A DNA stretch of 14,126 nt, taken from positions 1 to 14,126 of the forward strand of contig JAFSWV010000220.1 of assembly GCA_017444325.1 (NCBI GenBank). Direction: 5' to 3'. The notes under the pieces are model-generated. The model was given only the letters and a program-made list of their open reading frames with translations. It was not told where the DNA came from and searched no databases. The translations under genes and the position numbers were made by a program. Of the stretch, positions 1 through 7,168 are shown piece after piece. Source of the stretch: a bacterium (GTDB taxonomy: Bacteria > Auribacterota > UBA3054). Each line of letters opens with the position of its first letter. Position 1 is the first letter of the stretch.

Positions 1-686
1 AATTAAACAAAACGACCGAGTTCCGCGACATGTGGATCGACACCGGCATCTACGACGAGGAAGAACTGAAGAAGACCGTCGAGATCGGCGACCCCATCAC
101 CTACGGCTACACGCTTGAACATCTGGCCCACGACGTTTACGTCGGCCGCGGCGTGGACGACAGGATCGGCGCCTTCATCATCGGTGAAGTTTTGAGAAAC
201 CTCAAAGGCAAGAACCTCGGCGACCTCGCGGTCTATGCCGTGGCCACCGTCCAGGAAGAGATCGGTTTAAGAGGCGCCGTGACGGCCGCCGGCAGCATCA
301 AGCCGGAATTCGGCTTCGCGGTGGATGTCTGCCACTGCCTGATGCCGGGCGTTGGCAAAGACGTGGTCGGCGACGTTACGATGGGCAAAGGCGCCGTGGT
401 GACGAGAGGCCCGAACATCAACCCGAAACTCTTCGACCTCGTCGTGAAGACCGCAAATAAAAAGAAGATCATCTTCCAGCGCGACGCGGCCTGCCGCGGC
501 ACCGGCACCGACGCCAACGCCATGCAGCTCTCTAGTGGCGGCGTAGCCTGCCAGCTGATCTCCATCCCCAACCGCTATATGCATACGCCGGTAGAATTGT
601 TCGACATGAAGGACGTGGAATCCGCCATCGCCCTCATGACCGAAACGATCCTGGCCGTCGATAAGAAAACCTCCTTTGTGATCTAA
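1..686 (+). CDS. M42 family metallo-aminopeptidase, C-terminal part (5' end outside window)
   Basis: Di-metal aminopeptidase of the M42 (TET/glutamyl aminopeptidase/FrvX-YsdC) family, a cytosolic enzyme that trims peptides, usually as a large oligomer. The frame is open to the left edge (codons from base 3 read LNKTTEFRD before the first Met at 30), so that Met is internal. Numbering from it, the family metal and catalytic residues appear in order: GRGVDDR with the bridging Asp (43-44), QEEIGLRG with catalytic Glu76 and metal-ligand Glu77, FAVDVCH with Asp99, and the C-terminal metal His185 in RYMHTPVE. The GTGTDANA segment is also typical. Family members are about 340-360 residues, so roughly 120 N-terminal residues, including the first metal His, lie outside the window. 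It ends TAA five bases before the aminotransferase start, so the two are probably cotranscribed. Substrate preference cannot be read from the sequence. Confidence 0.93.
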   Translation, partial: LNKTTEFRDMWIDTGIYDEEELKKTVEIGDPITYGYTLEHLAHDVYVGRGVDDRIGAFIIGEVLRNLKGKNLGDLAVYAVATVQEEIGLRGAVTAAGSIKPEFGFAVDVCHCLMPGVGKDVVGDVTMGKGAVVTRGPNINPKLFDLVVKTANKKKIIFQRDAACRGTGTDANAMQLSSGGVACQLISIPNRYMHTPVELFDMKDVESAIALMTETILAVDKKTSFVI

Positions 687-691
687 AAGAA

Positions 692-1849
692 ATGAGCGAA
701 ACGAAATATCACATTCCCCTCTCCTCGCCTGACATTACGGAAAGGGAGATCCAGGCCGTAACGGACGTCATGAAGACCGGAACTTTGAGCTTGGGCCCGA
801 AGCTTCCGGAATTTGAGAAAGCCATCGCCGATTACGCCGGAGTGAAGCACGGCGTGGCGGTGAACTCCGGAACGAGCGGACTGCACCTGACCGTCAGAGC
901 ACTGGGCCTGAAGCCCGGCGACGAAGTCATCACGACTTCCTTCTCTTTCATCGCTTCCGCCAACTGCGTCATCTTCGAGGGCGCCAAGCCCGTCTTCATA
1001 GACATCGATCCCGTCGATATGAACTTCGATATAGATAGAATCGAAGGCGCCATAACCGAGAAGACCAAAGCCATCGTGGCGGTGCACGCTTTCGGCATGC
1101 CTGTCGATATGGTGAGAGTCATGGAAGTGGCCAGAAAGCACAACCTCGCCGTCATCGAGGACGCCTGCGAAGCCATCGGCGCCATGATCAAAGACGGAAC
1201 GGAATGGAAAATGGCCGGCACGTTCGGCGACTGCGGGCTGTACGCTTTCTATCCCAACAAGCAGATCACGACAGGCGAAGGCGGCATCATCATTACCGAC
1301 GATGACGAGATAGCGAGGCTGTGCATCTCCATGCGCAACCAAGGCAGAGACGCCGGCATGGGCTGGCTCGCGCACGCAAGACTTGGCTACAACTACCGCC
1401 TCAGCGACATGAGCTGCGCCCTCGGCACCGTCCAGGTCTCGCGCTTGGGCGAAATACTGCCGAAGCGCGCGGAAGTGGCTGCCCGTTACACGAAGCTCTT
1501 CTCTGAAGAGATCCCCGAGATAGTCCTACCCTGCCCCGATCCCGAAAACCTGAGGCGCAGCTGGTTCGTTTACGTCATCCAGCTTCCCAAGCAATATACC
1601 GGCGACCAAAGGAACGAGCTCATAACGCACCTGCGCTCTTTGGGCATCGGCTGCAACCAGTACTTCTCCCCCATCCATCTGCAGCCCTTCTACCAGAAGG
1701 AATACGGCTGGAAGCGCGGAGACCTCCCTGTGACGGAATACATGGGCGATCATTCCATGTCCATCCCCTTCTTCAACAAACTCTCTCTTGAGGACCAGAA
1801 GATCGTGGTCATGGAAATTAAAAAATGGCTTAAGGAAAATCCGGCCTGA
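692..1849 (+). CDS. DegT/DnrJ/EryC1/StrS family PLP-dependent sugar aminotransferase
   Basis: Predicted cytosolic aminotransferase that uses an amino donor (usually glutamate) to aminate a keto-sugar nucleotide. At 385 residues it is full length for the family. Visible landmarks: N-terminal IPLSSPDITEREI; NSGTSGLHL (58-66), the phosphate-binding region; VIEDACEAIG with Asp157 expected to contact the PLP pyridine nitrogen; and YPNKQITTGEGG with Lys190 as the Schiff-base lysine. The C-terminal GDHSMSIPFF motif is also typical. Start ATG at 692 is five bases after the peptidase stop, with only an A-rich, weak ribosome site. Its stop overlaps the next start (TGATG). Close linkage to a WbpM/PglF-type dehydratase suggests it acts on a UDP-4-keto-6-deoxy-HexNAc, like PglE. 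Other DegT reactions (3-keto or 5-keto sugars) cannot be excluded. Family call is very firm; substrate is inferred. Confidence 0.95.
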   Translation: MSETKYHIPLSSPDITEREIQAVTDVMKTGTLSLGPKLPEFEKAIADYAGVKHGVAVNSGTSGLHLTVRALGLKPGDEVITTSFSFIASANCVIFEGAKPVFIDIDPVDMNFDIDRIEGAITEKTKAIVAVHAFGMPVDMVRVMEVARKHNLAVIEDACEAIGAMIKDGTEWKMAGTFGDCGLYAFYPNKQITTGEGGIIITDDDEIARLCISMRNQGRDAGMGWLAHARLGYNYRLSDMSCALGTVQVSRLGEILPKRAEVAARYTKLFSEEIPEIVLPCPDPENLRRSWFVYVIQLPKQYTGDQRNELITHLRSLGIGCNQYFSPIHLQPFYQKEYGWKRGDLPVTEYMGDHSMSIPFFNKLSLEDQKIVVMEIKKWLKENPA

Positions 1850-3450
1850 TGAGCGAAAATAAAGGCGTCAAATTTCTGAAACTCCTGGCGGAGCACGGGC
1901 TCGCCGTGACGATCGGGCTCGCGGTCTTCGTCAGGATCTATCTCCTTTTGATAAGGGAGTACGTCATCGTCAACGACGGGCTCCTTTACGTGCAGTGGAT
2001 CGGGAAGATCCAGGAGCTCGGTTTCAAAGGCGCCTTTACGAACGCTTATCCCTTCAACCTCTTCCCGCTTTTCGCGGCCTGCCTGCAGAAGATCTCCTGC
2101 GGAACGCTTTCCGCCGAAAGCTCCGTTCTAATTTTGAACTTCTGCTTCGGACTTCTGGCGCTCGTTCCCGTCTATCTTCTGGCAAAGCGGATCTTCGGGA
2201 AACTGCCGGCTCTCGTCACGGGCTTTTACATCGCCTGGCATCCGATCTTCACGGAAGTTTCCTGCCAGGTCTTGAGGGAAGCCCCCGCGGTCTGCTTCGG
2301 GCTTTGGGCGGTCTATTTCCTTTTGACTGGTCTGGAAAAGGAAGAGCCCGAGAACTGGGATTACAAGAAGCTGGCCCTAAGCCTCGTCTTCATTTTCCTG
2401 GCGCTTTTGATCAGGCTGGAGATGCTCTCGCTTCTTTTCGTCGCAGTCATTACGCTCTTTTTGGCGCACTATGAGCGAGGACGCGACAATCATTTCAAAG
2501 CCAGGCTCAAGATCTTCTTCGTCTGCGCCGCGGTCCTCTTAATTTCAGCCGTTGCCCTATTCAGTGCCGTGAGATTCGTAAAGGGCCAGTGGGATTTCGC
2601 CAGGCTCGACAAGATCTTCTCAGCCCAGGGAATGGGCGAGGAAAAATACGACGTGGCCGATCCTCTGAAGCCCTCCGCGGAAATATACGATGCCCAGGGC
2701 AGGCCTATCCCGTTGGCGAGAACGAAATACGCCTTCGCGCACCTGGCCTGGGACCATCAGAGAGCGCTCTTCGGCTACGAGATCCTCTACAAGACCTGGA
2801 AGACGCTGCACCCGGTAGGCTTGGCGCTCCTAGCTGTCGCGCTCTATTACCTTATTACGAAAAAGCCTCTGAAGCTCTGCGCCCCCATCAACGTTTTCTC
2901 GGTCGCTTTGATAGTGATCATGGGCGCCGTCTTCTACCGCTACGTCTCCACGAAATTCGCGGTCAGCAACAGGCACATAATCCTGCCGGTCTTCGTGCTC
3001 TCCGTTTACATGGGGATCTTCACCACCTACCTCAGGGTGGAAAAAACCTACCAGAAATTACTGCTGGCCTTCTGTCTCGCGGCGGCTTTCCTCATGCTGA
3101 CCTACAAAGCCTTCCGCCCGCTTGAAAGGCATCGTCTTCCCCTCAAGCTCTACGGGAAGCAGCTGGCGGCTAAAAAGATCCTGCCTGAAAAAGCCGTCCT
3201 GATAGAGCCGAACGGTCTGAGTCAGCTTTCCTATTACGCCGGCGCGAAGCACAAAATGTGGGCCTCGCAGACTTCCGAAGAACTTTTGGAGCAGCTGGCC
3301 AAAAAGGAGAACACCTTCTTGCTCGTCAATTTCAGGGACGACAGCCACACCGCGGCTTTCCTTCCCATAAAAGACAAACTGGAATTCATCGATTCCCTGG
3401 AACCCGTCGATAAAAAATACGATCTGAAACTATACCGTCTGAAAAAATAA
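1849..3450 (+). CDS. Multi-pass membrane glycosyltransferase, GT-C fold (GT39/ArnT-like)
   Basis: Polytopic inner-membrane protein of 533 residues with about 10-11 hydrophobic segments (approximately 17-37, 93-113, 118-135, 143-161, 173-207, 222-243, 323-336, 345-364, 376-394, 403-418). The first extracytoplasmic loop carries VNDGLLY (Asp43, Tyr47), in the position of the catalytic acidic residue of GT-C enzymes. LLIRLEM (186-192) and SNRHIILPVFV (373-383) resemble conserved parts of GT39-like proteins. A soluble C-terminal tail (about 425-533) is probably extracytoplasmic. GT-C enzymes transfer sugars from polyprenyl-phosphate carriers to lipids, proteins or glycans on the outer face of the membrane. 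Start ATG overlaps the preceding stop; an AAGGA lies 12 bases upstream. It sits between the aminotransferase and the dehydratase, so it may transfer the sugar they make, or a glycan containing it. Donor and acceptor are unknown. PMT-like family membership is likely but not proven by eye. Confidence 0.82.
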   Translation: MSENKGVKFLKLLAEHGLAVTIGLAVFVRIYLLLIREYVIVNDGLLYVQWIGKIQELGFKGAFTNAYPFNLFPLFAACLQKISCGTLSAESSVLILNFCFGLLALVPVYLLAKRIFGKLPALVTGFYIAWHPIFTEVSCQVLREAPAVCFGLWAVYFLLTGLEKEEPENWDYKKLALSLVFIFLALLIRLEMLSLLFVAVITLFLAHYERGRDNHFKARLKIFFVCAAVLLISAVALFSAVRFVKGQWDFARLDKIFSAQGMGEEKYDVADPLKPSAEIYDAQGRPIPLARTKYAFAHLAWDHQRALFGYEILYKTWKTLHPVGLALLAVALYYLITKKPLKLCAPINVFSVALIVIMGAVFYRYVSTKFAVSNRHIILPVFVLSVYMGIFTTYLRVEKTYQKLLLAFCLAAAFLMLTYKAFRPLERHRLPLKLYGKQLAAKKILPEKAVLIEPNGLSQLSYYAGAKHKMWASQTSEELLEQLAKKENTFLLVNFRDDSHTAAFLPIKDKLEFIDSLEPVDKKYDLKLYRLKK

Positions 3451-3454
3451 AATC

Positions 3455-5332
3455 ATGAAGCTTAATTTCCTGAAAAATCCCGACCGCGGCCCCCTTGTCT
3501 GGCTGATGGTCGTCAGCGACGCCCTGCTTTGCGCCGCGAGTTTTTTAATCATGACTTTCGTGCACGCAAGCTGCGCCGAAAAGCCCTTCTCGAATTACTA
3601 CGAGATGCTTTGCTACTGCCTGCCGATAATAGTCGTCGTCAGGCTCGTCGTCTTCGCCTGCTTTTCGCTCTACCGCAGCGGCTGGCGCTACGCCGGGCTG
3701 CACGACGCCGTCAACATCGCCAAGGCCGTCTCGGTCAGCACGCTCGTCGCCTGCATCGTCACCATCCTTGTCAGCAAGATCCCTGCTAAGCCCTTCAACT
3801 ATTCCGTTTACATTTTCTTAGGCGACATGGTGATCGCTACGGTCCTCATCACGACCATGCGCTTCTCCATGCGGCTTAAAAAGGAATTCTTAGCCTGGCG
3901 CCGCACCGGCAGGAAGAATGTTTTGATAGTCGGCGCCGGCGACGCGGGCGTCATGCTATTAAGGGAGATCAACGCCAATCTGCCGAAATACGCGGTCGTA
4001 GGCTTCATCGACGACGATCCCAAAAAACTTGGGATGCTGATCCAGGGCGTGCCAGTCCTCGGCAACAGGTCTCAGCTAGAAACGATCGTCCACACGACTT
4101 TCACCGAGGAAGTCTTCATCGCCATCCCCTCCGCTTCCGGACACGCCATAAAAGAAGTGGCGGAGACTTGCAACACGCTTAAGATAAGATACAAGACGCT
4201 GCCCTCCGTCAACGACATCGTGGACGGCAAAGTGACGGTCTCCGACCTCAGGGAAGTCGATATCCTCGACGTTCTGCGCCGCGATCCTGTGGAACTGGAT
4301 CTGCCCGCCATCAAGAACAAGATAAGGGGCAAGCGCGTCCTCGTTACGGGCGCCGGCGGTTCGATTGGATCAGAGATGTGCCGTCAGATAGCGCTCTTCA
4401 AGCCAGAAGAGCTGATCCTGCTTGAGCTCTGCGAATTCAACCTCTACCAGATCGACCGCGAACTGAGAGCCAAGTTCCCCGAACTTAAGATCTGCCCCTA
4501 CATTGCTGACATCAAGAATGAAGCCAGGCTCGATTCCATCTTCAGCAAGCATCATCCCCAGATCGTTTTTCACGCCGCAGCCTACAAGCACGTTCCCATT
4601 ATGGAACTGAACCCCCTGGAAGCTGTTTTGAACAACGTCAAGGGAACTTACCAGATCGCCTGCGCCGCCGACAAAGCCGGCTGCGAAGAATTCATCCAGA
4701 TCTCGACTGACAAGGCCGTCAAGCCGAGCTCGATCATGGGCGCCACAAAGAGAGTCGCGGAAAAATTCGTCCAGAGTCTTAACACTATCAGTTCGACCAG
4801 ATTCATCTCCGTCAGGTTCGGCAACGTCCTTGGTTCCTCCGGCAGCGTCCTTCCCCTCTTCAGGGAGCAGATCATAAAGGGCGGTCCCGTCACCGTCACG
4901 CACCCTGACATGACGCGCTACTTTATGCTTATCCCCGAAGCGGCCCAGCTCGTATTGGAAGCCGCGACCATAGGCGAGGGCGGCGAGATCTTCATTCTCA
5001 ACATGGGCGAACCGGTCAAGATCGTCGATCTTGCCAACCAGCTCATAAGACTTATGGGCAAGCGTCCGGGGTCCGACGTGCAGATCGTCTTCACCGGCCT
5101 CAGGCCCGGCGAAAAGATGCACGAGCAGCTAGTCTATGACGGTTCCGAACAGCCGACCAGAATGAAGAAGATCATGGTCACCAGGACCAATCCGGAAGAT
5201 TTTGAAGAGCTGAAGGAAAAGATCCTCGAGCTCATCGACGCGGCGGCCTTCGGCAACGAAGCCGAGACCAGAAGCGAGCTCTGCAAGATCGTTCCGGAAT
5301 ATACCCCCGACACCAGTTACAAGAACGAATAA
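3455..5332 (+). CDS. Membrane-anchored nucleotide-sugar 4,6-dehydratase (WbpM/PglF/CapD-like)
   Basis: Full-length (625 residues) long-form extended SDR. Four N-terminal transmembrane segments (about 12-36, 52-72, 88-107, 116-137) are followed by a first Rossmann-like domain with GAGDAG (160-165). The catalytic SDR domain follows, with NAD-binding GAGGSIG (299-305). The active site reads STDKAVKPSSIMGATKR, giving Thr418, Asp419, Lys420 and Met428. The usual SDR tyrosine is replaced by Met, as in the WbpM/PglF class. GLRPGEKMHEQL (548-559) is a further family signature. The expected reaction is UDP-GlcNAc to UDP-2-acetamido-2,6-dideoxy-4-keto-hexose at the cytoplasmic membrane face. The ATG lies four bases after the upstream stop with no clear Shine-Dalgarno, and it starts directly ahead of the first membrane helix as expected. 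Substrate and 5-inverting versus retaining outcome are inferred. Confidence 0.93.
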   Translation: MKLNFLKNPDRGPLVWLMVVSDALLCAASFLIMTFVHASCAEKPFSNYYEMLCYCLPIIVVVRLVVFACFSLYRSGWRYAGLHDAVNIAKAVSVSTLVACIVTILVSKIPAKPFNYSVYIFLGDMVIATVLITTMRFSMRLKKEFLAWRRTGRKNVLIVGAGDAGVMLLREINANLPKYAVVGFIDDDPKKLGMLIQGVPVLGNRSQLETIVHTTFTEEVFIAIPSASGHAIKEVAETCNTLKIRYKTLPSVNDIVDGKVTVSDLREVDILDVLRRDPVELDLPAIKNKIRGKRVLVTGAGGSIGSEMCRQIALFKPEELILLELCEFNLYQIDRELRAKFPELKICPYIADIKNEARLDSIFSKHHPQIVFHAAAYKHVPIMELNPLEAVLNNVKGTYQIACAADKAGCEEFIQISTDKAVKPSSIMGATKRVAEKFVQSLNTISSTRFISVRFGNVLGSSGSVLPLFREQIIKGGPVTVTHPDMTRYFMLIPEAAQLVLEAATIGEGGEIFILNMGEPVKIVDLANQLIRLMGKRPGSDVQIVFTGLRPGEKMHEQLVYDGSEQPTRMKKIMVTRTNPEDFEELKEKILELIDAAAFGNEAETRSELCKIVPEYTPDTSYKNE

Positions 5333-5334
5333 AA

Positions 5335-6606
5335 GTGGCTGTAAAGATCGGAGACGAACTAGTCCTGGACCTCGTTGACAACGCCTTCGGCGGCGAAGCG
5401 GTCGGAAGGATCAACAATCTTGTCATATTCGTGCCCTTCGCTATCAAAGGCGAAAAGGTGCGCGTCAAGATCATAAGCAAGAAACGCCGGATGCTCTTCG
5501 CCGATCTTTTGGAAGTGATAGAGCCCTCCCCCGAGCGCCAGGAGCCTTTCTGCAAGAATTTCGGACGCTGCGGCGGCTGCCAGTACCAGCACATCAAATA
5601 CCCCTATCAGCTCGAGATCTTCGTCAAGCAGCTGAAGGACCTTCTCATCAGGACAGGCGGCTTCCTTGAGCTCCCTGAGATCCTCCCGGCCCTTCCCTCA
5701 CCGAAGACTACCCATTACCGCAACAGAATAGACCTGCACCCGGCCATAGACGAAGCAGGAGAGCCGTATTACGGCTTTTGCTTAAGGAACGCGCCCAAGA
5801 CCATCTTCCCCCTTACCGAGTGCCCTATTTTCGCCTTGGAGGACGATTTCTCGAAGATCCCCATGCGCATGGAGGACAAGCTCCTTGTCCTCAGGACGCA
5901 CAGCGGGGAGCCCTATTATTATTTCAAGGACAACCACAACGTCGTCTCATCGAAGCCCTACGACTACAAAACAAAAGAAAGCTTGGGCGACGAGGACGTC
6001 TTCTACGATTTCTGTGGGCTGAGATTCTTCAACTCTTACAGCGGCTTCTTCCAGGTCAACCCTTCGCTTCTGGAAACTTTCGCCAAGGTCGTCAAGGATT
6101 TCGCCCAGCCCAAAGCGGACGACCTTCTCCTGGACGTCTATTGCGGCGCGGGCTTCTTCGGCCTCACCCTAGCCAAGGAAGTCAAAAAAGTTTTTGGCGT
6201 CGAGATAGACCCCTCCTCCATCGCCTACGCCAAAAAGAACGCTGAAGCCGCGGGCTTCACGAACTGCGAATACACTGCCGACTTTGCGGAAAACTTCCTG
6301 CGAGGTCTTCTTGAAGAGGGCGTCAAACCCGACATCTGCATCCTTGACCCTCCGAGGACCGGACTGACCAACAAAGCCGTTTCCGCCGTCAAGCACCTTG
6401 AGCCCAAGCGCCTCATCTACATTTCCTGCGGGCCTCCGACTTTCGCCAGGGACGCCGCCAAATTCGCGAACGCCGGCTACCAGCTCAGTAAGATCCAGCC
6501 TCTGGACCTCTTCCCACATACAAAGCACTTCGAACTCATCTCGCTCTTCGAGTGGAAAGGAAAAGGCAAAGGCTCGCCCACCAAAAGCGCTGAAAGCGAA
6601 GAATAA
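5335..6606 (+). CDS. rlmD: 23S rRNA (uracil-C5)-methyltransferase, RlmD/TrmA family
   Basis: SAM-dependent RNA m5U methyltransferase, 423 residues. An N-terminal TRAM-type RNA-binding domain (about 3-62) precedes a 4Fe-4S ligand set Cys73, Cys79, Cys82 (C-x5-CGGC) and Cys163 in LTECPIF. The methyltransferase core has FFQVNP (238-243), DVYCGAGFFG (267-276), VEID (289-292), ILDPPRTGL (336-344), the catalytic nucleophile Cys365 in YISCGPPTFARD, and the presumed general base Glu400. Most relatives read SCNP; here it is SCGP. A charged tail (GKGKGSPTKSAESEE) extends past the usual end. Start is GTG at 5335, two bases after the upstream TAA and without a recognisable Shine-Dalgarno, so coupled translation is likely. 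The stop overlaps the mntP start (TAATG). RlmC, RlmCD and TrmA act on other uridines, so the exact target is a family-based guess. Confidence 0.88.
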   Translation: MAVKIGDELVLDLVDNAFGGEAVGRINNLVIFVPFAIKGEKVRVKIISKKRRMLFADLLEVIEPSPERQEPFCKNFGRCGGCQYQHIKYPYQLEIFVKQLKDLLIRTGGFLELPEILPALPSPKTTHYRNRIDLHPAIDEAGEPYYGFCLRNAPKTIFPLTECPIFALEDDFSKIPMRMEDKLLVLRTHSGEPYYYFKDNHNVVSSKPYDYKTKESLGDEDVFYDFCGLRFFNSYSGFFQVNPSLLETFAKVVKDFAQPKADDLLLDVYCGAGFFGLTLAKEVKKVFGVEIDPSSIAYAKKNAEAAGFTNCEYTADFAENFLRGLLEEGVKPDICILDPPRTGLTNKAVSAVKHLEPKRLIYISCGPPTFARDAAKFANAGYQLSKIQPLDLFPHTKHFELISLFEWKGKGKGSPTKSAESEE

Positions 6607-7166
6607 TGTCCCTGCTTGAAATATTGCTTTTAGGCGTCAGCCTTTCCATGGACGCTTTCGCGGTCTCAATCTGCCAGGGGCTATGCCTTCCCAAATTCTC
6701 CCTTAAGCACATGCTTGTGATAGGACTTTGGTACGGCGCCTTCCAGACACTGATGCCGATCATCGGCTTTTTCCTCTCCTCCCGCTGTGCCGGCATGATA
6801 GAGAGTTTCGACCACTGGATCGCCTTCGCCCTTCTCGCCATAATAGGCTTCAATATGATCAGGGAATCCCTGAAAAAAGAGGAGAACACCCTGACCGCCT
6901 CTCTGGCTTTCTTCACGATGCTGAAGCTCGCCATAGCGACTTCCATCGACGCCCTGGCGGTCGGCATATCGCTCGCCATGCTCCAGAAGGAGATCTTCCT
7001 TCCCGCTGTAATGATCGGCTTCACGACCTTCACGATCTCAGCCGTCGGCGTAGTCTTCGGCAAAGCCATAGGCGTTAAGCTTCGCTCCAAAGCAGCGATC
7101 GTAGGCGGAGTCATCCTGATCGGCCTCGGCCTCAAGATCCTCCTCGAGCACACACTCCTGAAATAA
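6606..7166 (+). CDS. mntP: Manganese efflux pump MntP
   Basis: Inner-membrane Mn(II) exporter, 186 residues, which matches the usual ~185-190. It consists of two repeated three-helix halves, each with a conserved acidic signature: LSMDAFAVSIC (13-23, Asp16) and ATSIDALAVGIS (111-122, Asp115). These are the equivalents of the aspartates needed for export in E. coli MntP. The GLWYGAFQTLMPIIGFF segment (40-56) and the C-terminal GGVILIGLGLKIL (167-179) are also characteristic. The start ATG overlaps the rlmD stop, with no Shine-Dalgarno better than a purine-rich tract. No yybP-ykoY-type leader can precede it here because there is no intergenic space, so it is apparently expressed with the upstream genes. 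Two bases separate its stop from the stop of the convergent amidohydrolase gene. Confidence 0.95.
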   Translation: MSLLEILLLGVSLSMDAFAVSICQGLCLPKFSLKHMLVIGLWYGAFQTLMPIIGFFLSSRCAGMIESFDHWIAFALLAIIGFNMIRESLKKEENTLTASLAFFTMLKLAIATSIDALAVGISLAMLQKEIFLPAVMIGFTTFTISAVGVVFGKAIGVKLRSKAAIVGGVILIGLGLKILLEHTLLK

Positions 7167-7168
7167 AA

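Noticed and set aside
30..32. ATG at 30 as the true start of the M42 peptidase
   Set aside because: The frame is open upstream with family-like residues, and the first metal-binding domain would be missing; the gene is cut by the window edge, not truncated.
683..1375. 230-residue minus-strand frame opposite the aminotransferase gene
   Set aside because: Antisense shadow of a gene with intact catalytic motifs; His/Asp/Gly/Val-rich composition with no domain.
4370..5122. 250-residue minus-strand frame opposite the dehydratase gene
   Set aside because: It lies over the conserved SDR catalytic domain and has no recognisable features of its own.
6590..6610. Mn riboswitch or MntR site in front of mntP
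   Set aside because: mntP overlaps the upstream stop codon and no structured leader or palindromic operator is visible.
7167..7168. Strong intrinsic terminator between mntP and the amidohydrolase gene
   Set aside because: Only two bases separate the genes; the nearby six-pair hairpin lacks an adjacent U-run and is coding.
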